Under the pieces are notes generated by a model, which saw only the letters and a list, made by a program, of their open reading frames with translations, searched no databases and was not told the origin of the DNA. From the NCBI RefSeq assembly GCF_019166065.1, contig NZ_JAHTBN010000001.1, positions 733,858-797,857 of the forward strand: a DNA stretch of 64,000 nucleotides. Reading direction: 5' to 3'. This DNA is from Candidimonas humi (GTDB taxonomy: Bacteria; Pseudomonadota; Gammaproteobacteria; Burkholderiales; Burkholderiaceae_B). Position 1 is the first letter of the stretch. Each line of letters opens with the position of its first letter. The position numbers and the translations under genes are program-made. Positions 26,587 to 35,167 of this stretch are shown here, one piece after another.

Positions 26587-26976
26587 ATGATCAGTGAAGA
26601 CGACATACTCAGGCACTTGCCCGAAAGGTTCAACTCCCGGGCGTGGACGGTGCAATATGCGCGGCATCTCCGCACCCGCTTCATGCTGGGTGTCGGAAAC
26701 AAGCTGTTCCGCATCGCCATCGCCGAAGGCAGGATCGTGTCTATCGAGCGCGGGCCGTTCTTGATGAACGAATGGGATTTTTCCCTGGAAGCCGAAGAAG
26801 AGACCTGGCAGAAATTCTGGCTTGCCGTCCCGCCGCCCGGATTCCACGACGTGATGGCCCTGTCCAAGACAAAGAGGCTTGCGATCCGGGGAAACATCTA
26901 CCCCTTCATGTCCAACCTGCTGTATTTCAAAGCGCTGCTGTCCGCCGTGCGGGGATTGGGAGAAACCACGGAATGA
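26587..26976 (+). CDS. Small SCP2-like protein
   Basis: Small cytoplasmic protein of 129 residues without catalytic motif. The pattern (charged strand FRIAIAEGRIVSIERGPF, then WDFSLEAEEETWQKFWL, a Pro-rich turn and LAIRGNIYPFMSNLLYFKAL at the end) resembles sterol-carrier-protein-2 domains that bind acyl-CoAs and other lipophilic substrates. The ATG at 26587 was chosen; a GTG at 26554 is a weaker option. Its stop overlaps the start of the alpha/beta hydrolase (ATGA), so the two are coupled and may act on the same substrate. The SCP2 call is by eye and moderate. Confidence 0.6.
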   Translation: MISEDDILRHLPERFNSRAWTVQYARHLRTRFMLGVGNKLFRIAIAEGRIVSIERGPFLMNEWDFSLEAEEETWQKFWLAVPPPGFHDVMALSKTKRLAIRGNIYPFMSNLLYFKALLSAVRGLGETTE

Positions 26977-27827
26977 GCAACAACACCGTCACATTCGAGC
27001 CCATCACGGGGCGGTATCTGCGGCTGGATCTGCTCGGCAAGACACACCGCGTCTATGTCGAAGAAGCAGGCAGCGGCATACCGCTGCTATGCCTGCATAC
27101 CGCAGGCTCGGACAGCCGCCAATACCGGGCGCTCATGAACGACACCCGCATAAACAGCCGATTCCGGGTCATCTGCTTCGACCTGCCCTGGCACGGCAAG
27201 TCTTCGCCTCCCGCGGGCTGGCAGGAAGGCCCCTACCGGCTGACGTCGCACGACTATACAGAGATCATACGCACGATGGCCGCCGCGCTTGCGCTGGATC
27301 GCCCGGTCGTCATGGGCTGCTCCATCGGCGGGCGCATCGTGCTGCACCTGGCCTTGCATCATGCCAAAGAGTTTCGCGGCCTGATCGGCCTGCAGTCGGG
27401 TGCGCACGTCGACCCCTACTACGACCTGGACTGGCTGCATCGGCCCGACGTGCATGGCGGCGAAGTCTGCGCGGGCATTGTGTCGGGACTGGTGGGCCCG
27501 TCCAGCCCCGAAGAGCACCGATGGGAAACCTTGTGGCACTATATGCAAGGCGGCCCGGGCGTGTTCAAGGGCGATCTGCACTTTTATACGGCGGACGGCG
27601 ATATACGCTCCGATGTATCCCGCATCGACACCCAAGACTGCCCGCTGTGGCTGCTTACCGGCGAATACGATTATTCTTGCACGCCCGAAGACACGGCCTC
27701 GCTGGCGAGTTCCGTAAAGGGTTCCAATTGGCAGGTCATGAAAGGCATGGGGCATTTCCCCATGAGCGAAGACCCGGAACGATTCATAAGGTATCTGCTG
27801 CCGGTGCTCGAACAGATCACTGCCTGA
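26973..27827 (+). CDS. Alpha/beta-fold hydrolase
   Basis: Alpha/beta hydrolase of 284 residues. The oxyanion region is LLCLHTAGSDSRQY, the nucleophile elbow GCSIGG has Ser117, the acid is probably Asp233 in TGEYDYSC, and the catalytic His is His261 in GMGHFPMSEDPERF. The wide FDLPWHGKSSPP strand-loop and a cap from about 150 to 210 fit C-C or ester hydrolases of catabolic pathways. Its start overlaps the SCP2-like gene's stop by 4 bases. It ends the plus-strand operon and probably hydrolyses an ester, thioester or ring-cleavage product made by its neighbours. Confidence 0.85.
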   Translation: MSNNTVTFEPITGRYLRLDLLGKTHRVYVEEAGSGIPLLCLHTAGSDSRQYRALMNDTRINSRFRVICFDLPWHGKSSPPAGWQEGPYRLTSHDYTEIIRTMAAALALDRPVVMGCSIGGRIVLHLALHHAKEFRGLIGLQSGAHVDPYYDLDWLHRPDVHGGEVCAGIVSGLVGPSSPEEHRWETLWHYMQGGPGVFKGDLHFYTADGDIRSDVSRIDTQDCPLWLLTGEYDYSCTPEDTASLASSVKGSNWQVMKGMGHFPMSEDPERFIRYLLPVLEQITA

Positions 27828-27834
27828 AACCCAG

Positions 27835-27876
27835 TGCCTGCAGGGGCGCGGCGTATTCGCGTCTGCGATGCAGGCA
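27835..27876. terminator. Hairpin between convergent genes
   Basis: Arms TGCCTGCA (27835-27842) and TGCAGGCA (27869-27876) are perfectly complementary around a GC-rich loop and sit between the stops of two convergent genes. This is a possible bidirectional terminator without a clear T-run. Confidence 0.3.
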
Positions 27877-27882
27877 TGCCGC

Positions 27883-28482
27883 TCAGAGCAGCGTTTGCTG
27901 CGCGGCCGGGTAGGCAATAGTGCCCGTGGCCTGCACTACCGCGCCCGGCGTAAGGTGGGCGGGCTCCAGGCGGCCTTGCCCCATGATATGAAAAACGTCT
28001 GCCCCGCGGGCCATCAGGTAATCGGCGACGATGCGCCGGTGGCAGCGCCACCATACGGCTTCCGAGCACATGATGGCGCAGCGCCGCGCATGCCCCAACT
28101 CCAGCAGATGATCCAGGCCTGCCTGGAATTGCGCCGAGTACGCGTAGTCGGCGTAGTTGTGGAAGCTGTCGTTGGTCCAGAAGCCATTGGTGTCGGCAGG
28201 CAGGCTGCGGGCTTTTCCGCGCAAGCCGCCCAGGGCGGCGATGTGCTCGTATGCAATGCCGTAGGGCTCGAGCTCGCCGGGTAAAGCATCGGCATTGAAT
28301 TGCGGATTGGCCCGGGACATGGGCATCTTGCGTATGTCCGCCAGAAGCTCGACGCCGGCTTCGGTCAGCAGGCCGGCGAACTCGGCCAGGCTGCGGTTGG
28401 AATGGCCGATGGTGAAAAACAGCGGCGCGCCCTGCCCGCCGTCATCCCGTAGCTCGGGGCTCGCGCCCGCTTGCTTGGCCAT
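27883..28482 (-). CDS. DUF488 family protein
   Basis: Protein of 199 residues with the DUF488 pattern: N-terminal TIGHSNRSLAEF, then ELLADIRKMPMSRANPQFN, the ALGGLRGK segment, and the C-terminal MCSEAVWWRCHRRIVADYL containing a Cys-rich HR motif. The biochemical role of DUF488 is not established. ATG 28482 is preceded by AAAGGGGGGC at good spacing, so it is preferred over a TTG 18 bases upstream. It converges on the alpha/beta hydrolase gene and is followed upstream by a small DUF2945 gene on the same strand, with 30 bases between them. Confidence 0.85.
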   Translation of the reverse strand: MAKQAGASPELRDDGGQGAPLFFTIGHSNRSLAEFAGLLTEAGVELLADIRKMPMSRANPQFNADALPGELEPYGIAYEHIAALGGLRGKARSLPADTNGFWTNDSFHNYADYAYSAQFQAGLDHLLELGHARRCAIMCSEAVWWRCHRRIVADYLMARGADVFHIMGQGRLEPAHLTPGAVVQATGTIAYPAAQQTLL

Positions 28483-28512
28483 ATCTTGCCCCCCTTTCAA
28501 TGCGTGCAGGTC

Positions 28513-28725
28513 CTAGGGCAGCAAGCGCAACGCCCCGCCCTTGTGCGCGGCAATGTGATCGGTCTTGTCGCTTTTGATTTCGTACTGGGGATCGTCCGCC
28601 GAGGCGCGATGCGTATGTCCCTTGTAGTCGAAATCACTGGTGTGAACGGCGATGATGGTGCCCGACACCCTGCCGGCTTCGGAATTCCAGCCCACATGAT
28701 CGCCTATCTTGAATCTGTTGCTCAT
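28513..28725 (-). CDS. DUF2945 / TUDOR-like small protein
   Basis: Small basic protein of 70 residues. The sequence FKIGDHVGWNSEAGRVSGT followed by the DFDYKGHTHRAS strand and a C-terminal DKTDHIAAHKGGALRLL matches the DUF2945 (hypervirulence-associated, TUDOR-like) family, thought to be a small beta-barrel binding module. No partner is known. It shares strand with DUF488 and the molybdenum enzyme and may be cotranscribed with either. Confidence 0.8.
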   Translation of the reverse strand: MSNRFKIGDHVGWNSEAGRVSGTIIAVHTSDFDYKGHTHRASADDPQYEIKSDKTDHIAAHKGGALRLLP

Positions 28726-28780
28726 CGCACGGCCTCTTTTCGTCTGGAAGAAGGTTTTTCGGTTGAAGCACGGGGCAAGC

Positions 28781-31642
28781 TCACGCGCCGGCTGGCGGAA
28801 CCGCCAAGGTCTGCGGCGCGGCCTGCCTGATGCGAGTCAGCAGCCATGCGCGCTGGCGCTCGTTGCGGCCCTCGACGCCGAGCAAGTCCTGCTCGAGGCC
28901 GCGGTCGCCGAGCGCGCGGGCACCCTGGATCAATACGGTCGTCGAGATGGTGCTTTCGTTCGCCATCAGCCAAAGATCCTGCAGGTCGCGCAGCAGCCCG
29001 AAGGCTGTCGCGCGGCGCTGGATCAACAAGGCCTGGTCCAGCGCCTCGGGCTCGCCCTCGAGGCGCTCGCCATATTTACCCGCATAGGCCTGGACCGCAA
29101 CGGCGTTCTCGCGCGACCAGGACATGAACAATGCGCTCTGCGCGCCTATGTCCGGGGCATCCGGATGGCTGGTACGCAGTTTTTCCCAGCCGCGGGCCAG
29201 GCGTTCTTCGCTCGCGTGCAACAGGCCGATATAGTCGGCCAGATGCGTGCGGGCGGCGTCGGCCTCACCTTTGCCCGCGCCTGCATCCGCCGCGGATTCC
29301 CGCTTGGATTCGTCGGGCTGCGGCAAGGGCGAGCATTCTACTTTTGCCAGTTTGACGGCGGCATACTTGAAATGCGGCTGCTTGCTGACCGGGTCCCAAT
29401 CGTACAAGGTCAGCTCGTTGGCGGCACGCGCGCGGCCCGGCTCGTCCCAATAGCCGTAATGGAAAGGCATGAACAACGTGCCCGGCTCGATGTCGCCGAC
29501 GCGGGCCGGGGCGTCGGCCGCGCCGCGCCTCGACGTGACGCGCAACATATCCCCTTGTTTGATGCCCAGGCGGCGGGCATCGTCCTCGTTCACCTGGATG
29601 TAGGCATCCGGCGCCGCGTCCCGCAAAGCCTTGGAACGGCCCGTCTTGGTGCGGGTATGGAAGTGATAGACCACGCGCCCCGTGGTCAGGAAGAAGGGAT
29701 AGTGTTCGTCGGGCTCTTCTTGCGGCGGCACGTATTCGACAGGCCGCAGCAAGGCGCGGCCCGCCGGCTGCCTGGCCTTGTATTCCCGCGCCGTGATCGC
29801 CGCGCCGGTCACCAGGTCGTGGCCATAGCTTTCGCAATAATCCGGATCGGTCGCGAACTTCAGGTCCGTGTAATAGCGGGTCGAGCCTTGCGGATGCTGT
29901 TCATTGACGGGCCACGGCACGCCCGAACCCTGGCTCAGCTTGGCATAGGACAACCCCGAATAATCGCAGGGGCGGCCCCGCGTGCATTCCCGCCAGGCAT
30001 TGAACGCACCCTCGGCATCGTGCCACTTGATGAGCGGTGCGCCGTCCTTGTCGCGAAAATCCATGCGCCGCGCGAAATCGAGAAAAATATCGAGATCGGG
30101 CCGCGCTTCGCCCGGCGGATCGATCGCCTTGCGATTCAGGTGCACGACCCGGTTCACATTGGTCGAACAGCCCGTCTTCTCGCCCCATATCGCCGCGGGC
30201 AGGACCACGTCGGCCATTTCCGCCGTCTCGGTCATGAAGGCGTCCTGCACGATCACGAACAAGCCCTGCTTGCGCAGGATCGCTCGCAGCCGCCCCAGGT
30301 CTGGGATGGAAACCGCCGGATTGGTGCCCACGATCCACAGCACGCGTATGGATCCGGTCTCGGCATAGCGGAAGATCTGCAGCGCATGCGTCGGCGGTCC
30401 CCAATTGGGCAAGGTATCCGGGTCCACATTCCACAACCTGGCGACTTCTTCGAGATGGCGCGGGTTGCCGAAATTGCGGAAGCCCGGCAGATCGCCCCCC
30501 GTGCCGCTTTCGCGATTGTTCTGCGCCGTAGGCTGGCCGTTCATCTGCAAGATGCCGCAGCCAGGCCGGCCGATGCGGCCGAGCACCAGATTGACGTTAT
30601 TGACCTGGACTGCGGCGGCCGTGCCCTGGTTGGATTGGTATACGCCTTGCAGGCAGGTTGTCAGCAGCATGCGCGAACCGCCGATCAGGTCCGCCGCGCG
30701 CCGGATCTGGTCCGCGGGAATACAGGCAATCTCGGCGACCCGCTCCGGCGTATAGGTGGCAACCGTGCGGGCCAGCTCGTCGAAGCCCAAGGTGTGCGCC
30801 TCGAGGAAGGCACGGTCTGCATAGCCCCCTGCTATCAATTGCCGTATCAAGCCATTGAGCACGGCGACGTTGGTGCCGAGCCGCGGCTGTATATGGATAT
30901 CGGCCTCGGCGGCGGTGGCCGTGCGCCGCGGATCGATCACCACCATGCCCGAAGGCACGGCCGCGCGCCGCCGATCCAGCACCCGCGCCCACAGCACCGT
31001 GGCGGTGGCCGCCATGTCGTGGCCCACCAGCAGGAAACAGTCGGTGACGTCCACATCTTCGTAGGTGCCGGGCTGGCCATCGGCGCCGAAGGTTTCTTTC
31101 AGGGCTGCGCCGGCCGTGGCGGTACACAGGCGCGTGTTGCCGTCCATGTGCAGCGTGCCGACGCCGGCCTTGCCGATCACGCTGAGCGTGTAGTTTTCTT
31201 CGGCGAAAAGCTGGCCCGAACTATAGAAGGCGATCGAGCCGGCGGTATGGCGCTGCTTCGCTGTGCGGATGCGGCCGACCAGCAGTTCCATGGCCTCGTC
31301 CCAGCTTGCCGGCTCCAGCCGGCCGCCGCGGCGGATCAGCGGACGAGTCAAGCGGCCCGGGTCGGCATTGGCCACCCAGCTATGCAGCCCTTTGGGGCCG
31401 AGACGGCCGCGATTGACTACATCCGTCTCGCAGCCACGCACGCCGACGATGCGCCCGCCCGGCTTGTCGTCCTTGACGCCTATGTCCAGCCCGCAGCCGT
31501 TCGAACAGAGGAAACAGCAGGCCTGCACCCAGCGATCCGGGTCTTCCGCCAGGTTCTGGTCCACTCTCGAAGGCCAATGCTCTCCGCACTGCGGCGTGCG
31601 CGGCCCCCAGATGTCGGTGATGCTGTCGCGGGTACTGGCCAT
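28781..31642 (-). CDS. Molybdopterin oxidoreductase (nitrate reductase/formate dehydrogenase-like)
   Basis: DMSO-reductase-family molybdoenzyme of 953 residues, without a signal peptide, hence cytoplasmic. The N-terminal cluster region has Cys43, Cys46 and Cys50, but the place of the usual fourth Cys (before KG) reads LGPKG at 81-85; a displaced Cys71 is the only nearby candidate. The MGD-binding domains carry YSSGQLFAEENYTLS, GNTRLCTATA, QMNGQPTAQNNRESG and the C-terminal VYHFHTRTKTGRSK segment. The family core ends near residue 775. About 170 further residues form a Glu/Arg/Leu-rich helical extension. There are no partner subunits or cofactor genes nearby. Nitrate, formate or another oxyanion may be the substrate. 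Confidence 0.82.
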   Translation of the reverse strand: MASTRDSITDIWGPRTPQCGEHWPSRVDQNLAEDPDRWVQACCFLCSNGCGLDIGVKDDKPGGRIVGVRGCETDVVNRGRLGPKGLHSWVANADPGRLTRPLIRRGGRLEPASWDEAMELLVGRIRTAKQRHTAGSIAFYSSGQLFAEENYTLSVIGKAGVGTLHMDGNTRLCTATAGAALKETFGADGQPGTYEDVDVTDCFLLVGHDMAATATVLWARVLDRRRAAVPSGMVVIDPRRTATAAEADIHIQPRLGTNVAVLNGLIRQLIAGGYADRAFLEAHTLGFDELARTVATYTPERVAEIACIPADQIRRAADLIGGSRMLLTTCLQGVYQSNQGTAAAVQVNNVNLVLGRIGRPGCGILQMNGQPTAQNNRESGTGGDLPGFRNFGNPRHLEEVARLWNVDPDTLPNWGPPTHALQIFRYAETGSIRVLWIVGTNPAVSIPDLGRLRAILRKQGLFVIVQDAFMTETAEMADVVLPAAIWGEKTGCSTNVNRVVHLNRKAIDPPGEARPDLDIFLDFARRMDFRDKDGAPLIKWHDAEGAFNAWRECTRGRPCDYSGLSYAKLSQGSGVPWPVNEQHPQGSTRYYTDLKFATDPDYCESYGHDLVTGAAITAREYKARQPAGRALLRPVEYVPPQEEPDEHYPFFLTTGRVVYHFHTRTKTGRSKALRDAAPDAYIQVNEDDARRLGIKQGDMLRVTSRRGAADAPARVGDIEPGTLFMPFHYGYWDEPGRARAANELTLYDWDPVSKQPHFKYAAVKLAKVECSPLPQPDESKRESAADAGAGKGEADAARTHLADYIGLLHASEERLARGWEKLRTSHPDAPDIGAQSALFMSWSRENAVAVQAYAGKYGERLEGEPEALDQALLIQRRATAFGLLRDLQDLWLMANESTISTTVLIQGARALGDRGLEQDLLGVEGRNERQRAWLLTRIRQAAPQTLAVPPAGA

Positions 31643-31718
31643 CTCGTCCTCCTTGCTGCAGGCTCGATCACGCTTTGCGGCCCGGGGGCAGCCCAGACGC
31701 TGCGCGCTTCGTATTTAT

Positions 31719-31732
31719 GTGCATGTATGCAC
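31719..31732. promoter_or_regulatory. Perfect palindrome in the divergent promoter region
   Basis: GTGCAT-GT-ATGCAC in the 367-base divergent gap (31643-32009) between the molybdoenzyme and the M20 amidohydrolase, 77 bases before the molybdoenzyme start. Likely a dimeric regulator site. Nothing else in the gap is recognisable as a gene. Confidence 0.4.
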
Positions 31733-32009
31733 TCGCGGTCGACGGCTATCGCGGGCGCCTGTCATCGGGCGCCTGTCGTCCCATCATACGCCCAAGGGGC
31801 CGTGGCACAGGCCACTTATTGCCGTCTGCCTCGAACGCCCCCGGGCCAGATCGAACTGGAGCCACCATTCCGAAACGACTTTGCCCGCGACGCCAGGCCG
31901 GCACGCCGCGCTGCCTTCCAACCCTGTTTTTCCAAGCGTATGATCTACATCATCGCCTGCAGCAGCGACGCGCATCCAAACGGATTTCAGGTAATAGAAA
32001 GGAAATGCC

Positions 32010-33284
32010 ATGAACTCTTTGACTTCTGCCCTGGACGGTGACGCCAAGGAATTGCTTCCCGAACTGGAAGCCATTTACAAAGACCTGCACCGCAACCCCG
32101 AACTGTCGATGCAAGAAACCCGCACCGCCGGCATCGTGGGCGATTTCCTCGCCAAGGAAGGCTTCGAGGTCAGCCGGCAAGTGGGCGTGACGGGCGTGGT
32201 CGGTGTGCTGAAAAACGGCGCGGGGCCGACCGTCATGCTGCGTGCCGACATGGACGCCTTGCCCGTCACCGAAGACACCGGCCTGCCCTATGCCAGCACC
32301 GTGCGGGCCAAGGATGAAGACGGCGTCGACGTGGGCGTGGGCCATGCCTGCGGGCACGATATGCATGTAACCTGGCTGATGGGCGCGGCGCGGCTGCTGT
32401 CGCGCCATCGCGATGCCTGGAAAGGCACGCTGTTGGCCGTGTTCCAGCCCGGAGAAGAAGTCGGGCGCGGCGCGCAAAGCATGATCGACGGCGGCATGCT
32501 CGAACGCTTTCCCAAGCCCGACATCATATTGGGCCAACACGTCATGGTGGGCGAAGCCGGCACCGTGGGCTACCGCAGCGGCGTGATTCTATCGGCCGGC
32601 GACAGCATCAAGGTCAAGCTGTTCGGCCGCGGGTCTCACGGTTCGCAACCGCAAACTTCCATCGACCCCGTCATCATGGCCGCATCGACCACCTTGCGGC
32701 TGCAAACCATAGTCTCGCGCGAAATCGCCCCGCTGGACAGCGCGGTATTGACCGTGGGCGCCCTGCAGGCCGGCACCAAAGAAAACATCATTCCCGACGA
32801 CGCCACGCTCAAGCTCAATATCCGCACCTATGACGAAGACGTGCGCGCCACCATGCTGTCGGCCGTCAAGCGCATCTGCTGCGCCGAATGCGCCGCCTCG
32901 AACGCGCCACGCGAACCCGAATTCACCAAGCTCAGCACCTACCCCCTGACCCGCAACGATGTCGAGGCCACCGAAACGGTAGCCCGCTCCTTCGAGGCGC
33001 AGTTCGGCGAACGCGCCTATGAAACCAAGCCGGCCGGGGCCAGCGAAGACTTCAGTGTCTTCGGGCGTAACTGGAAAGTGCCTTATGTATTCTGGTTCAT
33101 CGGCGGTACCGACGCCCAGGTCTTCCGCAAGGCGGTGCAGGCCAAGCAGGTCAACACCATTCCCAACAACCATTCCCCCAAGTTCGCGCCGGTGATCAAC
33201 CCGACGCTGAAAACGGGGCTGGAGGCCATGCTGACAGCCGCATCGGTATGGCTGTGCGACGGGAAACAGAAGCCGGCCGGGTAA
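32010..33284 (+). CDS. M20-family amidohydrolase (hippurate hydrolase-like)
   Basis: Metal-dependent amidase of 424 residues that removes acyl groups from amino acids or similar amides. Metal-binding features are MLRADMDALPV, GHACGHDMH (His112, Cys114, His116) and the QPGEEVGRGA pair (Glu149/150). The dimerisation (lid) domain follows from about residue 200, starting VKLFGRGSHGSQPQ. ATG 32010 is preceded by AGAAAGGAAATGCC, a good site. It is divergent from the molybdoenzyme. Substrate may be hippurate, N-acetyl amino acids or indole-acetyl conjugates; the sequence does not decide. Confidence 0.9.
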   Translation: MNSLTSALDGDAKELLPELEAIYKDLHRNPELSMQETRTAGIVGDFLAKEGFEVSRQVGVTGVVGVLKNGAGPTVMLRADMDALPVTEDTGLPYASTVRAKDEDGVDVGVGHACGHDMHVTWLMGAARLLSRHRDAWKGTLLAVFQPGEEVGRGAQSMIDGGMLERFPKPDIILGQHVMVGEAGTVGYRSGVILSAGDSIKVKLFGRGSHGSQPQTSIDPVIMAASTTLRLQTIVSREIAPLDSAVLTVGALQAGTKENIIPDDATLKLNIRTYDEDVRATMLSAVKRICCAECAASNAPREPEFTKLSTYPLTRNDVEATETVARSFEAQFGERAYETKPAGASEDFSVFGRNWKVPYVFWFIGGTDAQVFRKAVQAKQVNTIPNNHSPKFAPVINPTLKTGLEAMLTAASVWLCDGKQKPAG

Positions 33285-33297
33285 ACGCTCGCTGCGG

Positions 33298-33319
33298 ACG
33301 CTACGCCTCGCCGTAGCGT
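33298..33319. terminator. Hairpin downstream of the amidohydrolase
   Basis: Perfect 8-bp stem ACGCTACG/CGTAGCGT with 6-base loop, starting 13 bases after the M20 stop and before the DUF421 gene. It lacks a T-run, so it may pause rather than terminate. Confidence 0.4.
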
Positions 33320-33395
33320 TGCCGCAAGACACTCCCGGGGCACAAGCCCGCCAGGGCGATAGAATCTTTACTTCCATATCGGCCGGAGGCCTTCC

Positions 33396-33881
33396 ATGTC
33401 AGACCTCTTTGCTTTGTCCGCCCCCTGGTGGCATTTCGTGCTGCGCGGCGTCGCGATCTACATATTGGTTACGGTCTTGATGCGCGTATCGGGCAAGCGG
33501 GCCATGGGCCAGTTCACCCCGTTCGACCTGATCCTGCTGATCCTGATCGGGAATGCCGTGCAGAACGGCATCAACGGCGGCGACAATTCGCTGACCGGCG
33601 CCATGATCATGGCGGTCACTCTCATTGTGCTGAACTGGGTCGTGGCATGGCTCTCGTCGCGCTCGCAGCGCTTTCGCTGGTGGGCCGAGGGCAAGTCTTC
33701 CGTCCTGGCCGAAAACGGCCGCGTGGACCACAGGATGCTGCGCCGGGAACTCATCAGCGACGAAGACTTCAAGAATGCCTTGCGGCTGGCCGGCTGCGCC
33801 GGCGAGCACGATATCAAGCTCGCCACCCTGGAACCCAACGGCCGCATCATGATCGAGACGGCCGACGGGAAATGGCGCTAG
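33396..33881 (+). CDS. DUF421 (YetF-type) membrane protein
   Basis: Inner-membrane protein of 161 residues with three hydrophobic helices (about 13-30, 41-58 and 67-88) and a C-terminal cytoplasmic domain. The DUF421 landmarks are RVSGKRAMGQFTPFDL, the GNAVQNGINGGDNSL loop and the soluble VLAENGRVDHRMLRRELIS segment. The family is linked to cell-envelope and spore-related functions in Bacillus, but its molecular role is not established. It follows the amidohydrolase by 111 bases and converges on a LysR gene. Length is near the minimum for the family. Confidence 0.85.
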   Translation: MSDLFALSAPWWHFVLRGVAIYILVTVLMRVSGKRAMGQFTPFDLILLILIGNAVQNGINGGDNSLTGAMIMAVTLIVLNWVVAWLSSRSQRFRWWAEGKSSVLAENGRVDHRMLRRELISDEDFKNALRLAGCAGEHDIKLATLEPNGRIMIETADGKWR

Positions 33882-33978
33882 TGCCGTGCCAGAGCGGTTC
33901 GCCCAGCCCCGCATGGCGGCGCCCTTCTGGCTCGGATCGAGGCTCCTTCGCATTTGCGAAATCGCGCCGAGGCATCGT

Positions 33979-34896
33979 TCAACAAGGCGTCGGCGTCTCT
34001 TGCTTCAACCAATTCCGGAAAGCCGCGAGCTTGGGCAGCGCCGCGCTTTCCTGGCGATAAACGATGTAATAAGCCAGCTCCGACTCCAGCCGCACCTTGG
34101 GGAAAAGCCGGACCAGCCGGCCTGCGACCACGTCGTCGCAGGCCATGACGCTGCGGGCCAAGGCGATGCCATGGCCGTCGATGGCCGCCTGCAGCACCGC
34201 AGCGGAATTATTCACGCGCATGCCTCGGTCGGTGTCGATCTCGGGCGCCCCCGCGCGCGCCAGCCAGTCGCCCCATGAGGCAAAGCCGATGTGCGTATCG
34301 ACCGACAGATCGTGTATCAGCGCCTTGCCCGCCAGTTCATGCGGGTCGGCCAGGGGCCCGTTCCTGGCCAGCCACGCTGGCGAGCATACCGGAAAGATCT
34401 GCTCGTCCATGAGCTTTTCCACGACAAGCCCGGGCCAGGCGCCGCGCCCGTAGCGCACGCCGATATCGATACCTTGCGTCGCGAAATCCACCAGCCTGAG
34501 GCTGGTATCCAGGCGCACGTCGGTTCCGGGGCACAAAGCGTGGAAATTTTCGATGCGCGGCAGCAGCCACTTGGCGGCAAAAGCGGGGCTTACCGTCACC
34601 GTCAACACCCCGTCCCTGGACCCTTCGCGCAAGCGATTCAGGCCCAGCGCGAGCCTGTCGAAGCCGGCCCGTATGTCCGGCAAGGCACGTTCGGCTGCCT
34701 CGGTCGGGGTCAGGCGCGAGCGGCCGCCGGAACCGCGATGAAACAGCGGCGTGCCCAGCCAGTCTTCCAGAGTGCGGACCAATTGACCGACCGCTGCCGG
34801 CGTCACGTTCAGTTCGGAGGCGGCAGCGGAAAAGCTCTGGTGGCGGGCGCTGGCTTCGAATGCCCGCAGCGCATTCAAATAGACGGGCGTCTTCAT
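33979..34896 (-). CDS. LysR-family regulator, GcvA-like
   Basis: LysR regulator of 305 residues. The helix-turn-helix spans ALRAFEASARHQSFSAAASE and ELNVTPAAVGQLVRTLEDWL. The effector domain has the GcvA-subfamily pattern VSPAFAAKWLLPRIENFHAL and IDIGVRYGRGAWPGL. ATG 34896 is chosen; a GTG two codons earlier is possible, and neither has a clear ribosome site. It is divergent from the Zn-alcohol dehydrogenase, with 271 bases between the starts, so that gene is the natural candidate target. The effector is unknown. No clear T-N11-A box was located. Confidence 0.86.
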   Translation of the reverse strand: MKTPVYLNALRAFEASARHQSFSAAASELNVTPAAVGQLVRTLEDWLGTPLFHRGSGGRSRLTPTEAAERALPDIRAGFDRLALGLNRLREGSRDGVLTVTVSPAFAAKWLLPRIENFHALCPGTDVRLDTSLRLVDFATQGIDIGVRYGRGAWPGLVVEKLMDEQIFPVCSPAWLARNGPLADPHELAGKALIHDLSVDTHIGFASWGDWLARAGAPEIDTDRGMRVNNSAAVLQAAIDGHGIALARSVMACDDVVAGRLVRLFPKVRLESELAYYIVYRQESAALPKLAAFRNWLKQETPTPC

Positions 34897-35167
34897 GAAC
34901 ACAATTTTTTATTTCAATACAGCATAGATTATCTCATTTGCACCCAGGGGCGCAGGCGCTCGAAAATAATACGATGCCCGGAATCCAGTCTAGGAACGAC
35001 TTGGACTGGCAAACAACCGGTGTAGGCTTCCCGGCCTCTGTTGCACATCGCGGACGATGATCGCCATGCATAGTTTTTCTTCCGCGGTGACTGCCGCCGC
35101 GGGGTTCCTCTTGGCGCCTGCCCGGCGATCCGACCGAAAATCGATATACGAATCTGGAGTGATACGC

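Noticed and set aside
28709..32041. Very long open frame opposite the molybdoenzyme gene
   Set aside because: It mirrors the molybdoenzyme reading frame in GC-rich DNA, has no ribosome site and no recognisable domain; a shadow of the real gene.
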